Source: Auanema rhodensis
Lineage: Eukaryota > Nematoda > Chromadorea > Rhabditida > Rhabditidae
Length of the DNA: 64,000 bases
Assembly: GCA_964057225.1 (NCBI GenBank)
Contig: OZ059898.1
Span: forward strand, 11,222,001-11,286,000
Direction of reading: 5' to 3'
In this document: positions 25,701-37,443 of the stretch, one piece after another
Numbering within the stretch: position 1 is the first letter of the stretch
Layout: each line of letters opens with the position of its first letter
Notes under the pieces: generated by a model
Told to the model about the DNA's origin: nothing
Seen by the model: only the letters and a program-made list of their open reading frames with translations
Databases searched by the model: none
Made by a program: the position numbers and the translations under genes

Positions 25701-28700
25701 GCGCAACTAGACGAAAAACGACGTAATGCAGGGCACAGTGAAGAAAAGTTACATTTAAATTATATTGCGAGAGGAAAGAGTTGTCAATGTCGCAAACCAC
25801 AACACGGACATCGTTTGTGAGATGAGAAAAGAGGACAATATGAGGTAAGCGAAGCATTGAGGTTTGTACGTAACAGGAAAAGCAAAAGTTTTCTCTGATT
25901 CATCGAACACGAAGGTCTTGTGTCAGGTTTATTGCAAACTTGTGAAAAAGAAACAAAATTTTCAAATATAACAAAGACGACCAAGATTGCGAGATCTGAG
26001 AGAAAAGAAACAACATGTGAATAACTATTGAAAGATTTTGAAATCTCTTTTTAATCTTACCTTCTATTCTGAGCTTTTTCTGAAATTAATTGAATAGAAA
26101 AAAAGAAAGCAAAAGAGAGAGATAGTAAAGAAGGTAATAATAGCAAGGAGAGTTGTCGGCCGTCTATCAGGCTGGCAAGCTGCCGATAGACAACACACAA
26201 AGAAGACACCACTACGAGGTAGTGTTGCTTAGCCGACTGGTTTTTTCAGAAGGACATATTTTCAAGAGTGAGGAATTAGCTATTTTTGGTTAAAAAAGGT
26301 ATTTTTAATCATCTTGTTTGCAGGAAATCATAAAACTTTGGAGGTTAGCACAAAAGAAATCGGTCAAGACTGCAGTTGGTCGTGCTCTTACAACAGATTA
26401 TTATTATAGAATGTGGACGGTAATGGGTAACTGCTGTGCTCGTTTGTTAAGTTGTTTGACTCATAATATTCACTCGTTCCTTTTCTCTATGTCTCTGATT
26501 CTCGTGCTTTTTCAGAATTTTGATTTGTCTCTCGTCGATCCTCTTAATCAAATCCTCTCATATTCTATTCACTATTGTACGTATCTCTAATCTTCTTCAA
26601 ATATATGATATTGTCTTCTCTGTGACTTCTAGCCTTGGTGATAGATCTGCCTTCCGAATTGATTCTGTTTGTCTCTTCTATCCCTAACGTCATCTTGCAA
26701 GCAAATAACTAGTCGGCTACGCAAAGCAAAAGTTCGAAACCGTCTTAGTGCATACCCGTAGCATCTGAAGCTAATAATCTAGGTAGCACCTAGAAACATC
26801 AAAAGAACGGTCGAGAGAGCCGGAAGTGAGAGGTAGGCGCATCATTGACAAGCTGCACTCATAAAGAATCCGGTAGTATACTTGGAACTTGAAAAAGCTT
26901 GTTTCCGCTTGCTTAAACATAATGAGAACATTTTGTTTGAACTCGATGATATGAACACAAAAATGTAAAATATCATTCCGGAAATGAAAAAAAGTCAAAA
27001 TATATAGCAATTTGAACTCGAAATGATTTAAAAATTAAATATTTGTAAATAAATTGTAAGAGTTGTATAATAATAGCAATGATCAATTCTTCGTTTTACA
27101 ATAAGAAAAGAATATTTCAAGACTAAGAAAAATTACAAATAAAATGGACCGAATACAACCGCTCAGTACGATAATTCAAACAGAAATGAAATTTTCTCAA
27201 TGTACCGCATTATAAGACGATATTACGATTTGGTTCTGTTAATAAAAGTTTTTTTTTCCAGTTCAACTCATGTTTGTCTCAGAAATAATCATGGGAGAAG
27301 GTAAATTTCGATGAATAACAAGAATACACAACATATTTAAGTTATTTTCAGAAATAATAACGATTTAAGAAAAATTTAAAAACAGTGATGTCATCAGTCG
27401 TAGGAGGAGTTGCTGTTAAGAAAAGTTGAAGTAGTATTGTATTCTAGGGTCAAGAAATCACATTCAATCAGCGCAAAATGAAAAGGGCGCACAGTTGACA
27501 GTTATATGATGGGGAGAAGAACAACGTTTTGGAAGAGAGAGAAAGAGAGAAAAAAACGAAAATCAAATCACTTACTTCTTTCTATAACATGATAAATGAA
27601 GGAAAAGATGTCAAAAAGAGACTTAAATAAAATTCATGGTCACGAGAAGTTGGACTGTAAGGATAAGTAGAGAATACGAAAAAATCGAAGTTAATTACAA
27701 AAACTGATGATTGCCTTGTGAATTTAATAAAAAATTGTTTATATTCTTCATTAAAACTTCTAAAATATATGAAAAAACAGTGCAGATTTGAAGAAAATGA
27801 AGGTTTTCAATACATGACTTTAAACGAGTTGTTGACATCTTTTCGATGATCAACGACAGTACCTGCTTCAGATGTTTGTCACACGATCTATACAGATGAC
27901 ATGGGTGTGTCAGATGAAATTTTACAATAGATAAAAATAGTATAAATATGTAATGATCATAATATATGTTATGTATAGTACGAGCTACACTAATTTAGAT
28001 AAAAAATTTAAAAAAAACAAATTATCAAATACATTAAGGAGAAGAGAAAGGAAATCCTTATATTGATGTCAGGCTAAATGAATGATCAAAGAATTCTCAC
28101 CAAAGGGATAGGGCTCGCTGGGGTGCGAACAGACAATTCGAAGCTATGGAGGGCATCACATACTCGCACTTTGGAGAAATTCCACTATCGACTTCAAAAG
28201 CGCCATATACGATGATAAATTAGTCTCCTTTCCAGAATTTTGAGACAATCATTTCCTGCATTTTGTCACAATGCCATTGAGAAAATAATAATCTTTGAGA
28301 TTTTAGAAAATTTTAAGTACAGGAAAGAAAAGAAATGTTTTGAATTATTGCTCGAATAATACTTTCCGTCATCAATTAGATTGTGAAATCAATGATGAAT
28401 ATAGTTTTGTTTTGTTTTTTAGAAGAAAAAATCAATGATATTTGAAACGATTAGATATGAATGTGAATATGAAGGCTGAGGAGAATGTGTTTACATGTGT
28501 ATAGATGAGTGTAACTGTAACTAACTGTTAATATGATATATGCTTTCGTTTAAGCAAATGTTCAATGTGATGTGAAAAATAGAAATAAATTTATAAAAAT
28601 TTCAAAATATTTATGAATTTATGATGAAGATAATTGACTTTTGAACTATTTCGAGCAGAAATGTATGACTTGCACAGACGTAGGAGTGTGAGAACAATCC

Positions 28701-31610
28701 ATATTCATCGCAATTTCAATGTGTAATACATTCAATACAGTCTTGCTTTTTAGTATTAATTGATGTTATCTATATAGTTGTTCCATAAATTATAGATTTT
28801 TGATAGAAATAGATGTATATTTCTTGAAAAAAAAAACAAATAGAATATAGATTGAAATACAGAGTGTGTATCAGAGTGTTAACTCTAGGATAATGCTCAC
28901 ATAAAAAACTTAATACTTGAGAAGAACATAAGTAAAATAATTATTCCTGTTTTATTTCATGTAGTACAAGGTTAAGTGAAAGTTTGTAAACAAAATCGAA
29001 ACTATTTGAGCTTTTAACATTTATATTCAGCTGAAATATGTAGGTGGAAGAATGTGATAGTATGACAAGCTATTAATTTGATAACAGGAAAGATAATTTG
29101 AAATCCTAATAACGGACAGGCTAGCCAACAATTAATCAATTTTTCAAATTTTCTTCTTTCTAAATATTATATTAATCACAGATATGAAGTAATGCTATAA
29201 ACCATATGTTGATTATGCAAAGAGAACATGACGTGTTAAGAAAATGAAAGTAATAAATCTTATATTATTTGATTCTTAGCATTTTTATACGAAATTAAGC
29301 TGTAGAAAAGGGGAAACGAAATCAATTTATCGAGTTTTAATTTCAAATTTTTTTTTATTCGTAGAGGAATGAGATAGCTAAACGAATAGATTACAAGCAG
29401 TTTGTTGTTCAATTTACAGCAAAACATTGATCGTTCTAAAACATGGAGTTTCATGTTATAGGCATAAGATTGCGTTCTTCATTCTGCTAATCTGCTGTTA
29501 CTACTACTATTGCTACTTCAACTGTTACAAACTATAGCTTTATGCTGTCATTTTAAGAAAAAAAACAGAAAACAATTCTCGTGAGAATTCAATAAAAATC
29601 AAACACAAACTTGTCATGAAATGTTATAAACACATATGAATGATGAAAGCCTTATATGAGCAAGGGTTGGTTTTGATTTAACTTAAAATAAAATACTGCT
29701 AATTCATCATTTTGAAGAAATTGTGTGTCTAAAGATGAAACGAAAAAACGAAATATATCGAGAAAATGATGATTCTGAAGGTTTTGTAGGCAATGTTTGT
29801 TTAAATATATAAGCATGTATGACAAGAATAGAGAAATGACCAATCGGATACAAGATACGAACAAGAAAATAAGCCGATGACCATGAAAAGAATTTCCGAA
29901 GAATAACAAGAGTATAATGAAAAGAAGGAACGAATCGAATATTACTATTTGATTATCAAAGTGGATGCACGCACAACCTCAGCATGTTATAAGTTGAACT
30001 TGGGAACTATAACTTTTTACTACAACTAAACAGTTAAACTTTTTTTTTCATTGACAATAAAATGAAAAATTAAAAACAAAGACAATAATACTCAATATAG
30101 GAATATATTTAAAAAAGATTTAACAGAATAATTCAGTATTTTCTTGCACTATTCCGATTTACTCGGCAGTGGTCAGAGGTTCAAAAAATTGATCATCTGG
30201 TTAACCGTTAGTGTTTCATGTTTTTTTAAATTGTTTCTAAAAAAAATTGCTTTAAAACATAAAAATAGTGAGAAAACAAAACTAGAATATCTAGATGTTA
30301 TATTTGTCAGTTATTGAAAACTAAATATCCCATTACAATGACATGCTAGTTGTCAGTAAAAGCTTGTCTTGTCTCCAGACTTTTAAGGAAATATGAAAAT
30401 AAACACAATATTCTATTGAAAGTTTAACTCTTTTTAGTTAGGGAAATATATATAACGATCAATGTTGTAATAAACAAGATGATCAACTATAATATAATTG
30501 AAATATTTACTTATGAATAACTAGAAGATGAAAGAAAACAATATAAAATAGAAATATTATAAACTAACCTAATAAGCAGCGTATTTGAGTGAAGCACAGG
30601 ATATGGGTACATGGTGGTGATTCAGCACAACTTGTATGTTCGGCCAGAAGAACGAACGGTTCGGCAGCGCACTGCATTGCTATGAAGGAAACTCTGAATA
30701 TTGAATTTTGACATATAAAGAACATCACCGATATTTGAACAAAAAGGATAACATTTAAAAAGAAAATAGGAAACAGGATAGTCAGAGTGTGAATGATATA
30801 GAAAAACTTGGAATTCCGAAACGGAGTTGGTGCAATACAATAAAGGTAGAAAAAGGAGCAAGAATTTAAGTCGGGATTGGTGCCAACATAAAGAAAATTG
30901 TAAAGCTTTGAAAATTCATAAAATCTACTTATTAATTGTTCTGAAAGATGAAAAAGCTTAATTCTTTTGTGTGGGCATTGCGACAACTGACTAAGATTAC
31001 TGGAGCATTATGCTCAAAGTTTGAAAAGTTTGTATAGAGATAGAGCGATAAATCTATGATGAAAAGAAAATAGGCACATGCATGAACTGAATGTGTGATT
31101 GAATAGAATAATTCAGGCTCTTAACGTATCGGAACAGAGATTGTAGAACAATATGTGTGGGACCAGTAGATTTAACAGAGAATAACATAAAGATGAAATC
31201 GAATTGAGAAGAGAAAAGGTTATGTGAGGTAAAATGAATAGATAAAGAGAGAGAGCGAGCGAATTGTCAGATAGAAAAAGATGAAAGTTGTAAAAGAAGG
31301 CTAGAAAGGTTTTATTGAAATGAACATCACTCCCTTAGGGCATTTGGATACTTAGTTTTATTAGAGAGGGACAGATTGAAATCTAATTCAACTGGTTATT
31401 TTGTTGAATATGACCATCACCTCATCATTATATATTGGTATATAGATTAGACTTTCCTCTTACATAGAAACACCGACAAAGTCGGTTCAATATGTCAACC
31501 TTACGTGTAGTACTCTAGCAGCAAGAGCACGTCGTACCACTTCAGAACAAGCTGAATGAATGACTTGCTCAAACAGCCTAACGGTCAATTCCACTTGTAT
31601 TGGGCTATTC
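22720..31610 (-). CDS. single-pass membrane protein, Fat-cadherin/Crumbs-like C-terminal part (5' end missing)
   Basis: Five reverse-strand exons join with matching phases: 31610-31505, 30671-30569, 23561-23396, 23345-23213 and 22878-22720. The extracellular part has cysteines spaced C-x5-C-x4-C and later CVC (CAESPPCTHILC ... FCVCPP). This recalls the region between cadherin repeats and membrane in Fat-type cadherins. A 25-residue membrane helix (AGLVCGIIALVLVIGLVAFF) is followed by the basic anchor RYMRDRRR and a short tail with HGEYRPQFEE, ending EGLI. That tail resembles Crumbs (G-x-Y-x-P near the membrane for FERM binding, ERLI at the end for PDZ binding). The last two exons are secure; the two 5' ones rest on phase and composition. 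The 31610 exon begins in mid-codon, and no upstream exon is visible before the SRT genes. An epithelial polarity or adhesion role is inference. Confidence 0.6.
23562..30568 (-). other. very long intron of the Fat/Crumbs-like gene
   Basis: About 7 kb, more than 100 times the usual intron here, strongly purine-rich on the + strand (GAAA/AGAG runs), i.e. pyrimidine-rich on the transcribed sense strand. It contains GC-richer islands near 25340-25520, 26130-26240, 26320-26420 and 26640-26880. Some of these look like + strand exons (next entry). The rest holds nothing I recognise. Confidence 0.5.
26137..26687 (+). CDS. possible nested gene, unrecognised, candidate exons on the opposite strand
   Basis: Four blocks bounded by plausible splice sites: 26137-26216 (acceptor aatag, donor gtagtg), 26324-26419 (acceptor tttgcag, donor gtaatg), 26516-26580 (acceptor tttcag, donor gtatct) and 26633-26687 (acceptor ttctag, stop TAA). 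In one frame the first two join as ...RRHYE/EIIKLWRLAQ... in phase 0, and the others follow in phase. No start codon or upstream exon is identified, and no family is recognised. A second frame is also open across the first two blocks (ending LLL-stop), so the reading frame is uncertain. The upstream side of the first block is purine-rich, a weak setting for an acceptor. It could be a non-coding transcript or conserved regulatory DNA instead. Confidence 0.3.
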
Positions 31611-31885
31611 CTTTGAACAATTGCAAAAGCATAAATAAATTAAAAGTATAAAACATCTTTTTACAGTAATTGTTATGAATTTCAAAATTTATTGAAACAT
31701 TATACAAATCAATAATCATTCAAAATTATACCATTGTTCTTTAAAGAAAAATATAAAACATAACATAATTTTCAGTACTTATAAATTATATAGTATGTCA
31801 TAGAATTTCATTTGGAAATGAAAATTCATGAACAATGTAAATATAGTTATTTCCACGAGTTTATACTTTGTAAAAATACAAGTAA

Positions 31886-33643
31886 TTACATAAATGAGCT
31901 GACTAATCTAGTAGTAGTCACAGAAGAAATCGACATACTTTGGCGCTGCATCTTCTTAACATTCATTGAGTTACAAACAAAACTGTAATTGAAAAAAAAA
32001 AGAAAAACGTACGTGTCCTAACATCCAATGAATTAGGCCAATCACTCCATTACGGATTGTTTGATTCATCACTATATAAATGATAGCCGGAAATCCTTCA
32101 AGTATGCATTTTTTTAAGTTTTTCAAGTTTTTATAGTTTTGATTGATATTTCTAAAAAGTAACAAGACACATTTAATAAGCCACCATAAAGCTAAAACTC
32201 AAACTAATATAAACTTAAAAAGTTCGACATAATTGATTTGCTCTCCTCTTCTGTATTGGAATTTCTACAAATCTGAGAATTGTAGAAATTCCAATACAGA
32301 AGAGGAGAGCAAATCTAGCAAATGTAGAACAAAACCAAAAATATGTTTTAATGAATCAAAAAAGTTTTCGAAAACTTCTAGTTAAGAAAAAGTGATTTTC
32401 AGATAAAAAATCTAAGTAGTCTTCTTGTTGTGAATAATACCTTGTATTAGTTGATAAGCAAACATCACGAAAGGAAGTATCCATTCAGGAATCTTCACAA
32501 AAATCATTGAGATATATGTAAAGGATATCCATAAATTTAAAAAGGACAAGGTAACAGATTGAAAGAAAACCTAGAAAAATTATTTTTATTCAAAATTGAT
32601 ACAAAATAATATTCATATCTAGGAATCACCTGTCGTTGATATCGCCTGATAGATCGTTTTACATTTTCGATTTTCAACTTTTGAAATACAGCAAAAAAAT
32701 AGATAATATATATGATATATATTAAACAAATTGAGAATACGACAATTCCATTATTAAAAAACATGAGGTTATCCATGTACTGCAAATCTATTTAGCTGAT
32801 TACAATTGATGACTTTGATACCGGGGATTTATCTTCGTAAATTCCAGGATGAGGTAATATGCATGCAATAATATTAGAGTATAATGGAGCTTTATCAAAA
32901 AATGCATAAATTAAACCGTAAGTATATCCCAAAACAATCAGTATGTAAGTATATTTTTCGAGAAATTCCAATGATTTCGGACTTAAATTCATTAAAACAA
33001 TATATTGATTAATCCTGTGTCTACCTTACTCCAGAAACTCCTAATAGACGTTCAATGGATAAGAGAAAACACAAAAAACAGTTTGAACCCCATACAACTA
33101 TAAAAGCATTTTAGTTTTTTTTTCAGGAAAATAAAAAAACAATAGAAACCCACAGTTGTGCATAGAACCCATCGAATATAAAAAATTAGGATAATCACAA
33201 AATGATATTCCATGATAAATACATGCAGCTAAAATATTAAAAGTTGAAAGTTAAAATATAAAAATTTCATAAACAATAAATAAAATTGATTAGAATTGAA
33301 GAACACATGTCAACAATTCCAAGGTAGAACATAATCTTATAACAAGAATGTCGGAAGATGTGCTTTTGAGTCATGACAGATAAGCATAGAGCGTAGAGAA
33401 CCTAGAAAAGCTTCATCTTTTCATATTTCAAATGTAAATTTCTGAATACATGTGTTAGAACCCCATACGTGAATGTGATTGTTCCCCATGTAGGACGACG
33501 AATTGAGTGAGTGATATTGACATCTCTCTCACTCATCGCACTAAATTTTCTTTTTTTTTGTTTCTCAAATACAAAAAAAGGATTTACCTGCAGTTATACA
33601 GTGGATTAGCTTGTAAGGAACCGTAATAGAACATCTCATACAT
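31886..33643 (-). CDS. SRT-class serpentine chemoreceptor (copy A)
   Basis: Nematode-specific seven-helix receptor of the SRT class, expected in sensory cilia. The start MYEMFYYGSLQANPLYNC is the class N-terminus. Next come IRRPTWG, a helix with CLSVMTQKHIFRHSCYKIM and LGIVDM, and the end-of-TM3 block SIERLLGVS. Helix 7 reads GFPAIIYIVMNQTIR, with a short Ser/Thr-rich tail (SISSVTTT) ending at 31886. Exons are short with 45-60 bp introns, except the one before the GFPAIIY exon (about 32096-32438), which is 340 bp and contains a perfect hairpin. I see no frameshift in the exons I traced. The intron after ...YG is bounded by gttcta and tttctag. Orthology within the class cannot be assigned by eye. 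Confidence 0.8.
32235..32315. repeat. perfect 36-bp inverted repeat with 9-nt loop
   Basis: Arm 1 is 32235-32270 and arm 2 is 32280-32315. The two arms are exact reverse complements, separated by 9 bases. It sits inside an intron of SRT copy A, and the corresponding introns of copies B and C are only about 50 bp and lack it. Transcribed, it would fold into a long perfect double-stranded stem. It may be a foldback remnant or a small-RNA precursor; the sequence does not say which. Confidence 0.9.
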
Positions 33644-33976
33644 GGTTTTATTTGATGAATAGTGTATAGAGAAATTTAAATTCATATGATAACTGAGATT
33701 TGGTGTTACACTTCCGATTACAGGTGTTATACTTTCTCATAATAAATCTTGAATGCCCACTTTGACAGATAACACAACTTGAAATAATAATGTTGTATAA
33801 GAATATATGTGTGATGTCGTTCTAGTAAATGTAGAAATAACGGATGAGCCATAGTTTGATATTCACAAACGAAAAAGTTCAGAAAATTCCCAGTAAGACT
33901 AATACATAACACTATTCGAATATTGTATGATATATAGAAATCTGCAAACTAATTTTAAGAGGATGAAAAATGTAAA
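33644..33976. other. intergenic region upstream of SRT copy A
   Basis: About 330 bp without a convincing reading frame. It is promoter-side DNA for copy A. No element recognised. Confidence 0.4.
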
Positions 33977-34078
33977 AATGTGTTTTTGAGTTATGACAGA
34001 TACTTCTACAACGATACTGTATGAAAAACTAATTATTCCTCATCTGATTGAATGACTGATATTAACTCAAGAACTCCC
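33977..34078 (-). pseudogene. SRT gene fragment
   Basis: Degenerate match to two separate stretches of SRT copy C. One is the block with the tttgagttatgacagata core (compare 38890-38912); the other is cttctacaac.atactgtatgaaaa..taattattcc (compare 38973-39020). The two are fused with the intervening exon deleted and carry many mismatches. It ends within a few bases of the first coding base of the trypsin-like gene. Confidence 0.65.
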
Positions 34079-34881
34079 TGTTGATGGTGATTTGGCTGCT
34101 TCAATTGGACGATACGCTCTCTACTACCATGTAAAGAAGGACAATTACAAGAGAAGTGCTATTCCGTTGACTCCAAGACTTGCGGCAACTTTTCGTCACG
34201 GAGATAACAAATCAATCGAAATAGGTTTGTTAGTTATGGGTTTATTTCATTCAATTGGCTATTTCTAGGTGATACAATTGTAATCCGTTATTGGTCCGAC
34301 GAAGAACTTAAAGTTTCAACTCGTGCTGTGAAAATCGTTGAAGAACTGGACACAATCATCTTGGAATCGGACGAAGCAGATCTTTGTGACAAAGATCTAA
34401 TTTCCAATTCAATATTACCTCAAAAGGGAATGCAATACCTGCTGGTAATTTTTTTATCAATTAAAGCATTTTACTAAATTATTCCTAAAAATGTACTTAT
34501 TTAGATGGGATATTCGATTCTTCATAAAAAGACAAGTCATCTATCGCTTTCAACTGGAATTATTGTTAGTGATGTGACTCGAAGATTTCGATATACGGGA
34601 TCAAGCGGCTCATTAAAAGGAGATAGCGGTGGCAGCTGTTGGAACGAAAACGGGCAACTGATAGGAATGCAAGTTGAAGTACAAAAAGTGCCACACACTC
34701 AAGATGAAAAAGGACGACCGGCTTCACCTGCTTCTGGAGGCCGTTGCTGCATTGTGGCGATCATATCCATTCTTGCTAACATTCAGGTAATATTAACTGA
34801 TAATTCATGTGAACAATTTTCGGACTTTAGGATTTGTTGCCACCGGCCGACTCTGATGGAGAATATGAATGGAATGAATGA
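34079..34881 (+). CDS. trypsin-like serine protease-fold protein, 5' end missing
   Basis: Four exons join in phase: about 34079-34226, 34269-34443, 34505-34786 and 34831-34881 (stop). The diagnostic piece is GSLKGDSGGSCWN, the catalytic-serine loop of chymotrypsin-fold (PA clan) proteases, followed by LIGMQVEVQ. The upstream exons contain VKIVEELDTIILESD, which could hold the catalytic aspartate. No clear HC-type histidine motif is seen. The last exon is a short acidic tail (DSDGEYEWNE). There is no in-frame ATG in the first exon, and an in-frame TGA lies just upstream inside an SRT fragment, so the gene is either 5'-truncated or begins in a distant exon. A different 3' splice from 34786 to 34938 is also in phase (see next entry). 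Function is not known. Confidence 0.6.
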
Positions 34882-34937
34882 ATTTTCTTCTTTTTCGTTT
34901 AAATATTTCGTTGCTGCAAGTTTGTTAGCGCAGTCAG

Positions 34938-35212
34938 GTCCTTGGAGAAGGTGATCATTTAATAAGAGAATTTTTATTAGCGCAATTTGTGACTCGTATT
35001 GTTGCATTGCCGGAATTCTTTAAAACCTGGAAACTTGCTATAATGGTTGATTTTTGGTTCGTTAGAGCTTCAAAATCGTTGAAAATATGTAGAAAAGCGT
35101 CAGAAAGCTTTGATAATCATTCATGAAAGGTGATTACCTTCTAGAAGCTTGCCAAATTACTTCAATAGGAAAAGAAGTAGAGAAGTTTTATGAAACAATT
35201 GTTAACAAGGTT
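34938..35212 (+). other. candidate alternative 3' exons of the trypsin-like gene
   Basis: An open block from acceptor gcgcagtcag reads VLGEGDHLIREFLLAQFV... to a TGA at 35126, and joins in phase 0 to the exon ending at 34786. If it is spliced at about 35091 (donor gtagaa), a further open block around 35150-35212 (ITSIGKEVEKFYETIVNK) continues in frame to a gttata donor. That would leave the gene open and running into the 3' end of SRT copy B. This could be an alternative ending or the remnant of a larger gene. Confidence 0.4.
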
Positions 35213-35301
35213 ATACTTTATACAAATGTTTGCATGAAAGTCAAAAAACATCAAAATGGTTGTTATTCTTGAATTGAATATTCATTGTAAAGTCTTGATT
35301 A

Positions 35302-36767
35302 TCAAAGTTTGTAAAGATCTGTGTTAGTTGTTGCAGTAATTGAAATAACATTTGTCTTCCATATTTTCTAGAATAAAAATTAATTAATTTTATATTTCTA
35401 TTTTTACGTTGTCCTATATATACCTTTCCAGTTATTTTATTTATATATAACTGAACAGCTTCAGTTATTGCTCGATTCATTGAAATATAAATAATGGCTG
35501 GCAATCCTTATTTAATCATTCAAAGAATAATATTATTAATAATTAAAAACCTGATGCCGTTTGATAAGACTTCATGGCTAGCCTTGAAACTTCTTCAGGT
35601 ACATTGATGAATAAGAACGAGCAATACATCATAGCAGTACCGAAGTTCATCATGGAAAGAACAAGAGCTTGAATTAAAATCTAAAAACTATCATGTTTCA
35701 GGAAATTTTTCGAAAAATATTTTTTCTAAACTTGTCGTTTATATCTTCGACATCTGTCATTTTGCATGATTTCTAAGCTTCCTAGTTTGCGACACATATA
35801 GAAGCTGTATGTAATATAGATTAATAAAGTTAAAACCACAACACATCCGTTATTAAAAAATAAAAAACGATCTATATACTGAAATAATAATGTATTCAAT
35901 TAAATTCTTAATAGTAACCTTACCTGTACTTTATCATCAATTATCAGAGGATCAGGAAATAAGCAACCGACAGTATTTGAGAATAATGGGGCCTTAGTAA
36001 GCATACCAAAAAGGAATCCATATACAAAGCCAATACAAATAAAAATATACGTTCCGGTTTCAGAGAATAAAAATTTCAATGTTCTTGGGCTAAACTATGA
36101 TCAATTATCCTACTCACTAAATTTTAGTTATGATTCACCTTATTTCTGAGGCTTCTAGTAAACGATCCAGAGATAAAATAAGACATAAATAACAAGATAT
36201 ACCCCATCCACCTAGAACAACAAAAATTATTTCAGTATAATAACGATAACTTACAATTTATACCAGAACCAACTGTATATAAAAAATTAGGATAATCACA
36301 AAATGAAATTCCAAAATAGAAACAACCTGCTATAAATTTCAAGAAAAAATTAAAATCTGTTGAATATATGAGAAATATATAAGAACTGTTTAATATACCT
36401 AATATAGTATTATTCAGAAAAGAAGATATCATATCAACAATTCCAAGAAAGAACATAATCTTATAACAAGAATATTGATAAAAATGGTTTTGAGACATTA
36501 CTGGTAAGCATAGAGCATAGAGAACCTGGAATTTCAATGCGTTACAGCTTTAGAATCATGTAATCAATGCTACTTCTACAACTATACTGTACGAAAAGCT
36601 GATCATTCCCCATATAGGACGACGAATTGAGTGACTGATATTTACATCTCTCTCACTCATCGCACTAAATTTTCTTTTTTTTTGTTTCTCAAATACAAAA
36701 AAAGGATTTACCTGCAGTTATACAGTGGATTAGCTTCCAACGAACCGTAATAGAACATCTCAATCAT
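35302..36767 (-). CDS. SRT-class serpentine chemoreceptor (copy B)
   Basis: Same architecture as copy A. It starts MIEMFYYGSLEANPLYNC at 36767, then SAMSERDVNISHSIRRP, SYSI/VLYALCLPVMSQNHF, SCYKIMFFLGIVDM, GCFYFGISFCDYPNFLY, GWGISCYLCLILSLDRLL and LPAIIYISMNRAI. The final exon (KIWKTNVISITATTN...) ends at 35302. Traced exons are intact. Its 5' region (36521-36951, including the first two exons and upstream DNA) is nearly identical to that of copy C. One of its internal exon-intron blocks (36300-36478) is duplicated in inverted orientation at 37444-37622. Confidence 0.8.
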
Positions 36768-36951
36768 TGCAAATAGCTTTAGAAAAATGTTTTGGACTTT
36801 TAATTCTCACTTATTATATACCATGCTTACTATAATTAACTATTCTATAATATATCTTAACACTTATTGTATAGTACACAGAAAGTTCAGTTTATAAATT
36901 TGTAAAACCATATATTAATTTATTATTTATTATATTTTTACAGGTTGTATA
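36521..36951. repeat. direct duplication unit, copy 1 (SRT 5' region)
   Basis: Nearly identical over about 430 bp to 38923-39358, with only scattered single-base differences. It covers exons 1-2 of SRT copy B plus roughly 180 bp upstream, and stops abruptly after ttacaggttgtata on both copies. Promoter and first exons were therefore duplicated together, recently or with later conversion. Confidence 0.9.
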
Positions 36952-37443
36952 CCACATACATATATTCGAGAAACAAAAATTACATTTTTTCTATGTATTG
37001 ATAAATTTAGATATTACAAGCACTCTACATTTCTGAATTGTTTTACGTCATCAGAATCCATATTCATGTAGTTAAATGAATAAATTGAGAATATGGAGTA
37101 AAACAATATTGGAGAACTTGCGTCATTAAAACTAGACATTTGTAGTGTATTGTAAAATCTTCTTTTCTTCTTCGAGTACTGTTATCATTGAATTTGCTCA
37201 GTTTAAAGCAACGTAACTTCTATATAATGTCTTTAATGAACCAAATTTACAATAACTTAGAATTAGAAAAAATTATTGAAAATTATGAAAAAGAGTATTA
37301 TGATAATAATAATATTAAAAAGTGTTAGTTTCGAACTCAATCGCATTCTTCACTGAGTATCGAACTCAATCAGATCATTCTTCTTATTTATTTCAGAAAA
37401 ACTAAAACGTGCGTACGTTTCTTTATAAAAAATTGTTTTCCTT
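36952..37443. other. AT-rich intergenic region between SRT copies B and C
   Basis: No reading frame or RNA gene recognised. A short direct repeat (gttcgaactcaatc-like / gtatcgaactcaatc) lies at 37328-37372. Confidence 0.5.

Noticed and set aside
26210-26230. let-7-like GAGGTAG string
   Set aside because: The seed occurs, but the only local fold is a six-base stem with a three-base loop; there is no microRNA-length hairpin.
26690-26760. tRNA-like GTTCGAAAC (B-box) motif
   Set aside because: The flanking bases do not form a T-arm or acceptor stem.
26750-26775. mir-51-family-like TACCCGTA string
   Set aside because: No complementary arm was found on either side, so the seed match is probably chance.
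30622-30986. Longer reverse-strand ORFs around the 30569-30671 exon
   Set aside because: Only the 103-nt piece after the gcag acceptor fits the phase of the downstream exons; the rest is AT-rich intron-like.
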